Notes: a model not told the origin generated them from the sequence alone. A stretch of 64,000 bases of DNA from JBBQWR01 sp038210495 (GCA_038210495.1 JBBQWR010000004.1:99760-163759); one strand, 5' to 3'; numbered from the stretch's first letter, positions 8,268 to 17,371 are shown. Numbers and translations are program-made.

Positions 8268-8843
8268 ATGAATCGTCGTATTGTTGTCGCGTTGGCCTTC
8301 GCGGCCGTCCTGGCTCTGTCAGGCCGAGCCCAGGCTTTCCATCACCACTCGGGTTGCGGTTGCGAAGCTGCTCCCTCGTGCGGCTGCGAAGCTGCTCCGT
8401 CGTGTGGTTGCGAAGCCCCGGCATGCGGTTGCGAAAGCTCTTGCTGCGGTCACCATCACCACCTGCTCGCCATGCTGCACAAATGCTGCAAGCCGAGCTG
8501 TGGTTGCGAATCGAGCTGTGGCTGTGCCGCCGCTGCTCCTTCTTGCGGATGTGCCGCTGCTGCTGAGCCGGCCTGCGGCTGCGCTGCTGCTCCTGCTTGT
8601 GGCTGCGAAGCCACGGCTTGCGGCTGCGAAAACTCTTGCGGTTGCCGCCATCACCACAAGCACCACCATTGTGGTTGCGGTTGCGAGACCAGCTGCTGCC
8701 AGCCGACTTGCTGCGAGTCGAGCTGCGGTGGTTGCCACCACGCTTTCCACGACTGGTTGAAGGCTTGCTGCAAGCACTCTTGCGGTTGCGAGTCGAGCTG
8801 CGGTTGCGAAGCTGCCGCCCCGAGCTGCGGTTGCGCTCACTAA
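8268..8843 (+). CDS. Exported Cys/His-rich repeat protein
   Basis: 191 residues. Residues 1-23 are a signal peptide (MNRRIVVALAFAAVLALSG, then RAQA). The mature part is almost entirely short repeats such as SCGCE, SSCGC, PACGC and KCC, mixed with His clusters (FHHH, GHHHH, RHHHKHHH). By my count there are about 43 Cys and 19 His. Three longer linkers, LLAMLHKCCK, HAFHDWLKACCK and the middle Ala-rich part, suggest an internally duplicated layout. It may bind metals outside the cytoplasm or form a disulfide-linked wall or surface layer; neither is proven. AAGGAG 7-8 bases before the ATG and a strong terminator after the stop show a single-gene unit likely to be well expressed. Confidence 0.8.
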   Translation: MNRRIVVALAFAAVLALSGRAQAFHHHSGCGCEAAPSCGCEAAPSCGCEAPACGCESSCCGHHHHLLAMLHKCCKPSCGCESSCGCAAAAPSCGCAAAAEPACGCAAAPACGCEATACGCENSCGCRHHHKHHHCGCGCETSCCQPTCCESSCGGCHHAFHDWLKACCKHSCGCESSCGCEAAAPSCGCAH

Positions 8844-8910
8844 GCCGTCTGACGATCGGATGACCTAAATCATCCCGGTCGCCCCCGCGGTCAATCTGAA
8901 CGATCAAATG

Positions 8911-8945
8911 GCCTGTCCGGCCGCAACCGGACAGGTCATTTTTCA
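8911..8945 (+). terminator. Terminator of Cys-rich gene
   Basis: A stem of 9 perfect pairs (8912-8920 with 8927-8935) plus a wobble pair, a 6-base loop, then CATTTTTC. It lies 68 bases after the stop codon. Confidence 0.8.
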
Positions 8946-9165
8946 TTGGTAGATGGATTTTGGGCCGTGGAACAGGCTTTCAGCCTGTGGGGTAGCGCCA
9001 GCCAAAATCCCAATGCGGTCGCCAAGCTAAACAAGCAAGATGCCTACCACGCGATTTTTCTTCGCGTTGCGGAATTTGCTTGACGGCCGCCTTGTGGCTA
9101 TGCCAAGTTGATGAGTACCGGGCACGGGGGCGCCCACTCTCGGCATAACCAGGGGAGTTGGTTTA

Positions 9166-10914
9166 ATGTCTCACGTCATTCGCGCGCGGGCAACATTCGC
9201 TTGGCCGATCGTCGCGGCCGCAGCCGTTGGACTTTTATCGCTCGCAACCCGCGGCGCATGGGCGGCCGAGGGGCCGACGACTGACGCCATCAGTGCCCAA
9301 CTAGCGGCGGGCGAATTCAGCGCGGCGCTCGATTCGACAAAAACCATCCCGCCGGGACCGGCGCAAGACGCGGCCCTGGCCCAGATCGCCGCCGCGCAGA
9401 TTCAAGCCGGCGCTCGCGGTTCGGCCGGCGATACCGTCAATTTGATCCGCGACGACCGAGCCCGCACCGATGCCTTCGGCGCGTTTGGAAATCCGCGGCC
9501 CACCAAAAACAAAAAAACCGGCAAGGGGGGCAACGAAGCCGACTTTGGACCGCTCATCGATCTCATCACGCAAACGATCTCGCCGACGAGTTGGGTCGAC
9601 TCCGGCGGCTCGGGCTCCGTCAAGGAATTCGCCAGCGGCGTGTATGTCGATCCGAAGGGCGTGCTGCATTTGCTGGCTGAGGATCGTAGCGGCGGACTGG
9701 CGGCCGTGCGTCGCTCGGCCGCCAATGCCGATCGTGCGACGAGCGCTCGCAAGGCATCGCCGATTCGCAAGATCTCGCTGACTCGGCTGGAACGCGAGGC
9801 CCAGCGGCTGGCGGCGCTCGGTCGGCAGCCGTCGGAAGACATGCGGGTTTTGGCCGGCTTGCAGCGCATCAAATATGTGCTCGTGTATCCCGACTCTCGC
9901 GATATCGTGATCGCGGGTCCCGCGGGCGATTGGCAGTACGACGCCGAAGAGCGGCTAGTGGCCAAGGACAACGGCCGGCCCGTGTTGCGGCTCGATGATC
10001 TGGTCGTTGTGCTGCGACATATGCTCAGCAGCCCCGACGCGAAATTCGGCTGCTCGATCACGCCGACGCAAGAGGGATTGGCTCGAACTCAGGAGTTCGT
10101 TGCCGAGTCGAATAAGCATCCGCTGAAGCAGGGCGAACGAGATGGCTGGCTCAAGGGTCTTCGCGATCACATGGGCCGGCAGCTCATCACGATGCACGGC
10201 ATCGATCCGAACACCCGGGTCGGCCGAGTGATTGTCGAGGCTGATTATCGAATGAAGCTCGTCGGGGTGGGATTGGAAGACGGGGTTTTGGGCGTGCCCA
10301 GCTATCTGAGCATGATCCAAGTTCCGAAGGGCCAGGCGCCTCCCGCGCTCGACGTGCTGCGGTGGTGGTTCACGCTAAACTACGACGCATTGGAGGCCAC
10401 CAAGGATCACGATGGGTTTGAACTGCGGGGCCAAGGGGTCAAGGTGCTCAGCGAGAACGAATTGCTAACGCTTAAGGGTGAACGGGTTCACACGGGAAAT
10501 TCGGACGTTCTGAATTCCGAATTCGCCCGGAATTTCACGCAGCATTATCTGGAGCTTTCGGCGAAGTATCCGATATACGCCGACCTGCAAAACGTGTTTG
10601 ATTTGGCCCTAGTCGGCGCTCTGCTGCGAGCAGAAAAGGCGCCGGAGCGCATCGGCTGGCAGTTGGCTTATTTTGGCGATCCCAATCAGTATCGCGTCGC
10701 CAAGATGGATGCGCCCCAGGAAGTCGACACCGTGATCAATCACCGGATCGTCAACAAGTCGCTGATCCTGGTCGGAGTGAGCGGAGGCGTGTCGGTCGAT
10801 CCAAAGAAGCTCGTTGCGCCCGAGGCGATTCACGCCGACTATGGCCCACTCAATGAGCAGCGAGCGTCGGCGAAACCGAAGACCGATGTGCCGAATGTCT
10901 GGTGGTGGGATTGA
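9166..10914 (+). CDS. DUF1598-type secreted planctomycete protein
   Basis: 582 residues with a signal peptide at about 1-34 ending GAWAAEG. A helical region of about 60 residues follows, then a long mixed domain containing RIKYVLVYPDSRDIVIAGPAGDW-type sequence, a Cys in GCSITPT, and HMGRQLITMHGIDPNTRVGRV. The pattern matches what I recall of DUF1598, a family found mainly in planctomycetes with no known function. No catalytic motif stands out. The protein ends NVWWWD. GGGAG upstream fits the ATG at 9166. It is a single-gene unit, closed by a terminator that reaches into the end of the convergent gene. Confidence 0.75.
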   Translation: MSHVIRARATFAWPIVAAAAVGLLSLATRGAWAAEGPTTDAISAQLAAGEFSAALDSTKTIPPGPAQDAALAQIAAAQIQAGARGSAGDTVNLIRDDRARTDAFGAFGNPRPTKNKKTGKGGNEADFGPLIDLITQTISPTSWVDSGGSGSVKEFASGVYVDPKGVLHLLAEDRSGGLAAVRRSAANADRATSARKASPIRKISLTRLEREAQRLAALGRQPSEDMRVLAGLQRIKYVLVYPDSRDIVIAGPAGDWQYDAEERLVAKDNGRPVLRLDDLVVVLRHMLSSPDAKFGCSITPTQEGLARTQEFVAESNKHPLKQGERDGWLKGLRDHMGRQLITMHGIDPNTRVGRVIVEADYRMKLVGVGLEDGVLGVPSYLSMIQVPKGQAPPALDVLRWWFTLNYDALEATKDHDGFELRGQGVKVLSENELLTLKGERVHTGNSDVLNSEFARNFTQHYLELSAKYPIYADLQNVFDLALVGALLRAEKAPERIGWQLAYFGDPNQYRVAKMDAPQEVDTVINHRIVNKSLILVGVSGGVSVDPKKLVAPEAIHADYGPLNEQRASAKPKTDVPNVWWWD

Positions 10915-10977
10915 GCCCACACCCGTCCGGCCATTGGCTGGGGGCTACATCGGATCAATATCGGCTGGCAAACAAAT

Positions 10978-12150
10978 TTACACCTCGACGGGACTAGGTT
11001 CCGTCGAGGTGTTTTTTATTGTCATCGCTTCTTCAACCAGATCCAACAACTCACCCGCTTGATCCAGCACCTGCTGAGATTCTTCGGCGCCGTTTCGCTC
11101 CGGTTCGGCCGATTGGAAATTTACGGTGCGGTCGATCAAATACAGCGGCCTGGCGCGCACTTGATCGTAAATCCGCAGGACGTATTCGCCGAGCATGCCG
11201 ATTCCTAGGGCGTTGAGCGCGCCGAAGAAGCTGGCGCTGAGGATGTACGATGTCCAGCCCGGGATTGCCAGCGACGTAAACAGCCGGCAATAGAGTGCGT
11301 ATCCAGCAAGCGCCAGAAATAGCGACATGGCGCCGTAGCCGACGAGATGAAACACGGTCAGCGGCAACGTCGAAAACGAGAAGATCGCCGTCTTCGCCAA
11401 TCGCCACAATCCACGTAGCGACACGCGAGGCCGATTGTCGTACCGAGCGCTGCGTTCCACGACCACACCGGTTTGCCGAAACCCGACCCATGCTCTGAGG
11501 CCCGGCAAATAGCGATCGCGCTCCGAAAGGGATACAATCTCGCGAACGACTCGGGCGTCGATCAGACCGAAATTGCCGGCGTCGGCGGGTATCGGCGTCG
11601 TCGATACGCTGCTGAGCAGCTTGTGAAACGCGGCGAAGGCCAGCCGCTTTAGCGCTTGTTCTTTCCGCTTTTCACGCACGGCGTACACGACGTCGTAGCC
11701 GGCGCGCCAAGCGTCGAGCAGTCGGCCGATGGCCTCGGGCTTGTCTTGCAAATCGGAATCCATCAGCACGACCGCGTCGCCGCGAGCATGGCGCAAGCCG
11801 GCCTGCACGGCCGCTTGATGCCCAAAATTCCGCGAGAAATGAATCACGCGGACTTCGCCGCAGCGCGATGCGATCTGATCGAGGGCCCCCGCGCTGCCGT
11901 CCGTCGATCCGTCGTCGACGAAAATGATTTCCGCTTTTGCCCCGCAGGCCGCGACGGCTTGACGCACACGACCGATCAAGGTCTGAAGCACGTCCAGTTC
12001 GTTGAACACCGGCAGCACGATGCTGACAAGCGTCTGAGCCGGCTTTGGCCGCGGCGGCGTGTAGTCGAACTTTGGCGAGGAGAAAGTGTCCCCGCGACGT
12101 CGCTCGATGGGGCCGGAGGTCGGAGTGTGCTGAGGAAAATCAGTTTTCAT
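10978..12150 (-). CDS. Family 2 glycosyltransferase (DPM1/GtrB/ArnC-like)
   Basis: 390 residues. A cytosolic GT-A domain covers about 40-270: SIVLPVFNE, IIFVDDGSTDGS, HFSRNFGHQAAVQAG and the DXD-type MDSDLQDKPE. Two C-terminal membrane helices follow (YGAMSLFLALAGYALYC and ILSASFFGALNALGIGMLGE) and then a cytosolic tail. Such enzymes load a sugar from a nucleotide donor onto a polyprenyl phosphate, which GT39/GT83-type membrane transferases then use. The ATG at 12150 shares ATGA with the stop of the upstream membrane gene, which suggests translational coupling and a shared pathway. The frame is open upstream to 12312, but that part overlaps the neighbour. Confidence 0.88.
   Translation of the reverse strand: MKTDFPQHTPTSGPIERRRGDTFSSPKFDYTPPRPKPAQTLVSIVLPVFNELDVLQTLIGRVRQAVAACGAKAEIIFVDDGSTDGSAGALDQIASRCGEVRVIHFSRNFGHQAAVQAGLRHARGDAVVLMDSDLQDKPEAIGRLLDAWRAGYDVVYAVREKRKEQALKRLAFAAFHKLLSSVSTTPIPADAGNFGLIDARVVREIVSLSERDRYLPGLRAWVGFRQTGVVVERSARYDNRPRVSLRGLWRLAKTAIFSFSTLPLTVFHLVGYGAMSLFLALAGYALYCRLFTSLAIPGWTSYILSASFFGALNALGIGMLGEYVLRIYDQVRARPLYLIDRTVNFQSAEPERNGAEESQQVLDQAGELLDLVEEAMTIKNTSTEPSPVEV
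10979..11018 (+). terminator. Terminator overlapping the 3' end of the convergent gene
   Basis: An 11-base perfect stem (10981-10991 with 11001-11011), extended by an A-T pair, a 9-base loop, then TTTTTTATT on the plus strand. The stem includes the last codons of the minus-strand glycosyltransferase. Confidence 0.85.
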
Positions 12151-14285
12151 GGTCCTGGCTCGGCGCGAAGTACTCTGTCGTTGGCGGTCGTTGGCAAGAA
12201 TGCCACCGCCATAAGGAAACTTAGGCCAAGGCAACTGACGAGCAGGCCCCACCGCACGCTGGGCGGCCGAAAGCGAAATCGAACTTCGGTGGTCGCCGGA
12301 TCGATTGCGCATCCCAGAAAATCCCCGTTAACTCGCACGACCGGTACGGCCTTGTCGTTGGCCATCGCTTGCCATCCGCAGTGCCAACTCTCCGCCAAGA
12401 CGAGCAATTGCCGCGTCGGCGTCGAGACTTGCATCCGGATGTCACCCGGCCGGTCGTATACGATCTGCACAGCCCCTCGATCGTTCTCCGGCGGCGCCAG
12501 ATCCAGCGGAGTATCCACTAAAGCATACTTTTCAATCGCAATACGTGAAATGTCCCGGGCTGGGTCCACGGAAACCGTTACTTGATTTACAAATCGAGCG
12601 CGCGGCAACGGCTCAGAAAGCTCACGCCAACCGCGATCGCTTAATCCCGTCGAATCGGAATCGGCGAACTGGTCTACCGAAGAAATCCAACCTACTCCCG
12701 CCACTTGCAACGCTGCCGTTCGCGGGTAATCCAATCGCCGCGCCGGCTCGAGGCCGGCGTATCCGTCGACGCGCGACCAACCGGCGAGCAGCATTTCGTT
12801 GCCGATGCGAAGGCCCCGCTGATTCGGCGCCACCAAATCTCCCGCCACGCGACCCGTCGACGGTCCGGGCGGAGCGTCGACAGTCGCCACAAAAGGTTCA
12901 AGCGGCATCGAGCTTGGATAGACGGCGTAACTCATGCCGTAGATTCCCAGATCGACGGCGGCCAACAACATGAGCGCCCCCCGGGCGAATCGAAATCGCG
13001 TATGGGCCAAAGTCATCAAACTGGCGGCGAACGTGAATAGCACTGGCCCAATCCAGACCAGGGGCAACGAAGAAACATACTCGGGCCAAACGATTGGGCC
13101 GGCTATCGCCAGCGCGATACTAATTCCGGCGGCCGCCCAAATGCATTTAAGTGCTCGACGCGATCGGTCGTCACTGTTGCCTAGTTTCGTTAAACCAAGT
13201 GCGGCGAGCGGTGCGAGCCCGAGATGAACGAGCACGATCGCCCGGCATGGAAAGCGAAATTTATTGATGACCGGCAGATGTGAGACGAGCCAGCGAAAAG
13301 GTCCAAATTCACCCATGGCCAGTAGAAACCCAATCGCAATTAAACCAATTGCGCCGTTTACCAAACGCAGCCGAATTAAGCTGCCGCCCCCGTTGGTTAC
13401 GGCCCAAATAGCCAGCAATAAGACAACACTGCCGGCATAAAGACCGAGTTCGTGCGTGTTTTGTCCGACGACGCGCGTGGCGAATAAATACGGATCGAAC
13501 AACTGGATGAGATTCAGCGGGGCGAGCGACCCCCAACCGCTGAACGAACTATCGGCCGCTTGCCGGGCGGATTCTCCGAGGGCCTCGATCGTCGGCAGCA
13601 ACTGCACCGCGCCGAGGGCCACGCCAATAGTTTTCCAAAACGTGAGCCTCGCCAAGGATGCGCGAAAATTCGCTCGCTGCCATGACAGCCAAATAAAATA
13701 TCCAAACTCAGCGACGAGCGACAGCCAGACATACTGCGGATAGCCGAGAAGCAATTGCGATCCGGTGAGCGCCGCGATCGCAATTCCCGCGCGGCGCGAT
13801 GTCCGTCGATCTTCCGACTTGATCGATACATCGATTGCCAGTAGCAGCCACGGCAAGTGCGCGACGATCTCAATCGCATTGACGTGAACGAAATGCAGCA
13901 GGCAAAAACCTGAGAATGCGAACGAGACGCCGCCGAACATTGCTGAGTCGCGCGGTATTTCCCAACGTCGCAGCAAACGATACATGCCCCAGATCATCAG
14001 AGGATAGCCGAGCAGGCACTCCAATCCAAAAGCGGTCGATAGCGGCAAGCATCGATACAACAGCCAGTGCAGCGGGTGATAGCCGCCGAGTTGTCCTTCG
14101 CCGGTCACGAACCAGCCGCAATACAGTTGCGGCATCCAATCGAATCGGTCGCCGTGCTTCAAGCAATCGGCGTAAAACGCTCGCAGAGGCAGATGAAATG
14201 AGCCGAGGTCGTCGGCCGTGCAGATGCGGCCGATCAAAGACGGTCCGGCCAACGCGGTGAGCAGGCCGGCGGCGAGGACGCACAT
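12147..14285 (-). CDS. YfhO-like multi-spanning membrane protein
   Basis: About 712 residues. Many membrane helices fill residues 1-480, with an early extracytoplasmic loop carrying ADDLGSFHLPL and DWMPQLYCGWF. A soluble C-terminal domain follows with VLAESWHCGWQAMAN, NGDFLGCAI and RFRFRP, the pattern at the end of YfhO-type proteins. These belong to the GT-C-like membrane proteins and are thought to add sugars to teichoic acids or lipid-linked glycans. It is probably the acceptor-side partner of the overlapping GT2 gene. The frame stays open to 14948, but the first 221 residues overlap the DUF362 gene and look like shadow. ATG 14285 is chosen; TTG at 14306 is possible. Confidence 0.75.
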   Translation of the reverse strand: MCVLAAGLLTALAGPSLIGRICTADDLGSFHLPLRAFYADCLKHGDRFDWMPQLYCGWFVTGEGQLGGYHPLHWLLYRCLPLSTAFGLECLLGYPLMIWGMYRLLRRWEIPRDSAMFGGVSFAFSGFCLLHFVHVNAIEIVAHLPWLLLAIDVSIKSEDRRTSRRAGIAIAALTGSQLLLGYPQYVWLSLVAEFGYFIWLSWQRANFRASLARLTFWKTIGVALGAVQLLPTIEALGESARQAADSSFSGWGSLAPLNLIQLFDPYLFATRVVGQNTHELGLYAGSVVLLLAIWAVTNGGGSLIRLRLVNGAIGLIAIGFLLAMGEFGPFRWLVSHLPVINKFRFPCRAIVLVHLGLAPLAALGLTKLGNSDDRSRRALKCIWAAAGISIALAIAGPIVWPEYVSSLPLVWIGPVLFTFAASLMTLAHTRFRFARGALMLLAAVDLGIYGMSYAVYPSSMPLEPFVATVDAPPGPSTGRVAGDLVAPNQRGLRIGNEMLLAGWSRVDGYAGLEPARRLDYPRTAALQVAGVGWISSVDQFADSDSTGLSDRGWRELSEPLPRARFVNQVTVSVDPARDISRIAIEKYALVDTPLDLAPPENDRGAVQIVYDRPGDIRMQVSTPTRQLLVLAESWHCGWQAMANDKAVPVVRVNGDFLGCAIDPATTEVRFRFRPPSVRWGLLVSCLGLSFLMAVAFLPTTANDRVLRAEPGP

Positions 14286-14336
14286 CCAGCGACAACTACC
14301 AGACAAATTGCCTGCTCTGACAGTGGAAACCACTCT

Positions 14337-14384
14337 CCGGGGCTTCGGCGAGGACGCCTCCGGCCCCGGCCACCCAGAGTATTG
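14337..14384 (+). repeat. 48-base dispersed repeat, copy 2
   Basis: Matches 6336-6383 at 43 of 48 positions in the same orientation. It fills most of the gap between the DUF362 gene and the YfhO-like gene, so it would lie in their shared minus-strand transcript. Confidence 0.75.
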
Positions 14385-14392
14385 TTTGAGGT

Positions 14393-15454
14393 TCACGAAA
14401 ATAGCGTCCCCGATTGAGCCCGCAGCGCCTGCAAGCTCGGGTTGTCGATAATTCGAAATGGGCTCGCGACGCTCCGCCATGTCTCGCCGCGCTGTGCGAT
14501 CAATCCTTCGTCGACCGGCCCCAAGCGGTTCGCAGCCAGTTGCAAATACGACACCCGCTCCGGCGCTAGTCCCATGATCCGAGCGACCGTCGCGTCGACC
14601 GCCGTGGGATTGCATCCGACGATCACCAGGCCCATCTGCTTGGCCGTTCCCAAAATCGGGCCGTCGCCCTCCATGCACACGATGCCGTCGATGATCGAGA
14701 TCGCTTTGGGCAGCGACGCATTGATGTCGAGAACCGTCTCCGGAATGCCCGCATAGTGCAGCACATTTTTGGGCCAGCCGTATTTGATGCCGGGAATCGT
14801 ACCGTACAAATTTTTCATCGACGCCGTGAAGCCGACCCAGTGATGCGTCTTGAGCTTCGGCATCGACACGATCAGATCGGCTTCGACGACCGATCGTGGA
14901 AACCAAAACCCGGGCAGCTTGCTCGCGCCGCCGGCATTGGCGACCCACGATACGTCTTCGTAATTCAAATCGGCAAAGTCGAGACCGGCGTCATCGAGGG
15001 CCGCTTGCATGTTGGATTCGGCTAGGGCCATCTCCGTGTCGCGAACGTGGCCTGGACCTTCGCCCACGATGACGCTCGCGCCCCAGCGGCGAAACACATT
15101 GGCGGCGGCGACGACCATCGCCGGATGCGTCGTCATTTGCGGCGATTTGCGAGTCGGCTCGACGAGATTCGGCTTGAGCAGCACTCGCTTGCCCGCGATG
15201 CGCTCGGGTTGAAAGCCGGTGGCCAACAGTCCGTCGCGAATCGTTTGCTCGATCGGACCATCGTATCGCTGGCCTCGCGCCACAAATGCCGCGGACCGCA
15301 GCGCGAGCGCCCGACGAACGATCGGGTATCCCACGAGACCAGCTAGCGCCACTCCGCTGCCGACGAGCAGCGCGCGACGATCCATCGTAGCCGAGGCAGG
15401 GGAGCGGGCCGCTGCTGAAACGTCAGTCGAGGAAATCGTTTGTTTTGCCGACAT
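14393..15454 (-). CDS. DUF362 domain protein with N-terminal membrane anchor
   Basis: 353 residues. A polar start with MDRRALL leads into a hydrophobic segment at about 30-53 (VGSGVALAGLVGYPIV), which may be a Tat-like signal or an anchor. The DUF362 domain follows: KRVLLKPNLVEP, VIVGEGPGH, SMPKLKTHHWVGFTASMKNLYG, SIIDGIVCMEGDGPILG and VGCNPTAVDATVA. DUF362 is a family of uncertain function, sometimes fused to ferredoxin domains; none is present here and no Cys cluster is seen. It lies 27 bases after the cyclase-like gene, so the two are probably co-transcribed. Confidence 0.85.
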   Translation of the reverse strand: MSAKQTISSTDVSAAARSPASATMDRRALLVGSGVALAGLVGYPIVRRALALRSAAFVARGQRYDGPIEQTIRDGLLATGFQPERIAGKRVLLKPNLVEPTRKSPQMTTHPAMVVAAANVFRRWGASVIVGEGPGHVRDTEMALAESNMQAALDDAGLDFADLNYEDVSWVANAGGASKLPGFWFPRSVVEADLIVSMPKLKTHHWVGFTASMKNLYGTIPGIKYGWPKNVLHYAGIPETVLDINASLPKAISIIDGIVCMEGDGPILGTAKQMGLVIVGCNPTAVDATVARIMGLAPERVSYLQLAANRLGPVDEGLIAQRGETWRSVASPFRIIDNPSLQALRAQSGTLFS

Positions 15455-15481
15455 AGTGCATCACGCCATGGGAACCGACGA

Positions 15482-16375
15482 TTAAAGCGAAGTTGATTTT
15501 GTGTTTTTCGCGGCTAGCGCGAGCGGTCCGGTATCCCCGAGAGCCGCCAAAGCGATCAATGCGAGCCGATACGGCGCCGGCTCCCGCTTGACGGTTCGCC
15601 GATACGCATTTTCCAGCCAGCCCATCCAGTCGCGTGGCGCCCGGCCATAAGCGGCCAGCGCCATCAGTCCGTACGAGAGCGATGCCGATGCCGTGCTGGG
15701 GGACAACTCGCGCGAAAGATAATCGAGCGACTTGGAAATTGTCCCAGTGGCGTCGGGCTGACCGGAGAGCGCGAGCATCGCCAGCGCCGTCGGCTGCAAG
15801 TGAGGCCGAAGTTCTTGTCCCATGACAAACGTGTTGCCGTAGTTGCAGCCACCCGAGGGCAGCAGCCGGTCAATAATCATTCGCGCGCCTTCTTGGGCCC
15901 GCGCGTCGGCCGCGCGGCCGATCGCCTTCAATGCCAAAATGCTTTGCGAGGTCGGTTCGATCCACGAGTGCGTGTCGGCGACCCAGGGCCAAGCCACGAT
16001 CGTTGTGTCGTGCGCGGTAATATCGTTGCGCGGCAGTGACTCGCCCTTGGTCTGACAAATCCAATTGATGGCCCGCGTGAGATCGAACGCGTGTTTGGCG
16101 GCCGAGTTTCGGCTGTAGACGAACTGCGCCGCGAGTACGGCCAAGCTCGTCGGCCAACCGGGCGTGGCTTGTCCCGGCATGGGCCCGACGCTGCCATCCG
16201 CGGCTTGTTGGCTGGCGATCCAATCAATGGCCCGCTGCGCGTCGACCGTGCGATCACCGGCCGCCAGCGCGAGCGCCGCGAGCGCCGTCGGCTCAGCGCC
16301 GGGCGGTCCACTCATGTGGTAACCGCACGGGAGCTGTCCCGTCAGTTGATCGAGTAGTTCGTTGGTCCAAGCCAC
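15482..16375 (-). CDS. Squalene-cyclase/prenyltransferase-like alpha-barrel protein
   Basis: 297 residues, no signal peptide. Repeated helical units such as PTALAALALAAGDR, AIDWIASQQAADGSVGP, GWPTSLAVLAAQF and PTALAMLALSGQ match the prenyltransferase/squalene oxidase repeat fold. It is about half the length of a full squalene-hopene cyclase and shows no DXDD catalytic motif, so it could be a sensor or binding scaffold, or a small cyclase of unknown type. The start codon is GTG (16375); the only nearby ATG is out of frame. It sits between PAP2 and DUF362 genes on the same strand with short gaps. Confidence 0.75.
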   Translation of the reverse strand: MAWTNELLDQLTGQLPCGYHMSGPPGAEPTALAALALAAGDRTVDAQRAIDWIASQQAADGSVGPMPGQATPGWPTSLAVLAAQFVYSRNSAAKHAFDLTRAINWICQTKGESLPRNDITAHDTTIVAWPWVADTHSWIEPTSQSILALKAIGRAADARAQEGARMIIDRLLPSGGCNYGNTFVMGQELRPHLQPTALAMLALSGQPDATGTISKSLDYLSRELSPSTASASLSYGLMALAAYGRAPRDWMGWLENAYRRTVKREPAPYRLALIALAALGDTGPLALAAKNTKSTSL

Positions 16376-16435
16376 AAAGCACCATGAGAGTCGGCGGAAA
16401 ATTCTCTAACCAAGAATAGATTTTACCGTCCGAAT

Positions 16436-17371
16436 TCAATTCGCCGGGGCGACAGCCAGCGACGAAGGCTCGCAGGGCGCCGCGGCGACGGACGAGCCAC
16501 CCTCGTCTTCCACCGGAAACAAATTTTTTGTCGCTAGGATCACTATGGCCGTTACGACCAGTCCGCCGGCCACATCCGCAAAATAGTGCATGCCCGTGGT
16601 GATGCAGGAAAACAGCACCAGCGTGTTGAGAATGGCGACCGGCAAAAACTGCCAACGGCCACGATAGGCAACGGCCAGCAGCACGGCCCAAATTGTGTGA
16701 AAACTGGGGAACGTCACGATTCCCTCGATGTCTTTCCAGGAAATCGCCGTGAGCCCGAGACGAATCCGGCGAAGCTCGCTGAGCACGCCGACGTAGTGAT
16801 CGGGCGTCGGAAAGCCGAAATAGGCGCAGCTTCCCTGGGCCGGGAAAAAGGCGAACAGGCCGCAAGTGATCAGACCGGCGAGCATAAACCGCGTGACGAA
16901 CAGCTCCAGCTGCTTGTCCCCCGCGAATCCGAGCACGACGACAATCAATATCAGTTGCGGAAATACCGAGCTGTAAATCAGCCGCATTGCCAAGTCAAAC
17001 CACGGATGCTGAGCGGTCCAAACCGCGACGGCGCCGGCGGAGAGCCCGAACGCGGCGTCGATCGCCGCCAATTTGTCGTCGACCCACGGCCAACGCGTGT
17101 TGGCCACTGCATAGGTCAGCGGCCCGAGTATCGTCGATCCGCCCACCAGGATCGCGAGCGCCTTGAAGCACAAACTAAAGCTGTAAATGCCGCGCCGGGC
17201 ATAGAAATAGGCGCCGGCGCACAACAAGCCCGTAAACCAAAATGGCGGCCAAAAATCGGCCAGCTTAAGTTGAATTCCCAGTCCCAGGCAAAGCCCCAGC
17301 GATAGCACCGCAATGGCGCTGAGCAGCAGCGCTTGGCAACGATTAATCGGGCGGTTTAACGCGGTTGGCAT
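16436..17371 (-). CDS. PAP2 / inositolphosphotransferase-like membrane enzyme
   Basis: 311 residues with about seven membrane helices. The late motifs FPSFHTIWAVL and TTGMHYFADVAGG correspond to the second and third PAP2 phosphatase signatures, with the catalytic His pair. The long first half and the CFKALAIL region resemble Aur1/Ipt1-type PAP2_3 proteins, which move phospho-head groups between lipids. In bacteria it may be a lipid phosphatase or a phosphotransferase on polyprenyl or phospholipid substrates. It is the first gene of the minus-strand cluster, 60 bases before the cyclase-like gene, so its promoter should lie within 17372-17503. Confidence 0.82.
   Translation of the reverse strand: MPTALNRPINRCQALLLSAIAVLSLGLCLGLGIQLKLADFWPPFWFTGLLCAGAYFYARRGIYSFSLCFKALAILVGGSTILGPLTYAVANTRWPWVDDKLAAIDAAFGLSAGAVAVWTAQHPWFDLAMRLIYSSVFPQLILIVVVLGFAGDKQLELFVTRFMLAGLITCGLFAFFPAQGSCAYFGFPTPDHYVGVLSELRRIRLGLTAISWKDIEGIVTFPSFHTIWAVLLAVAYRGRWQFLPVAILNTLVLFSCITTGMHYFADVAGGLVVTAIVILATKNLFPVEDEGGSSVAAAPCEPSSLAVAPAN

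Noticed and set aside
8170..8946. A 258-codon minus-strand frame opposite the Cys-rich gene
   Set aside because: Its Arg/Ser/Gly repeats come from the reverse reading of the Cys codons; the plus strand has the signal peptide, ribosome site and terminator.
14286..14948. 221 further residues at the N-terminus of the YfhO-like protein
   Set aside because: They overlap the DUF362 gene in another frame, are Arg/Gly-rich and do not resemble the family.
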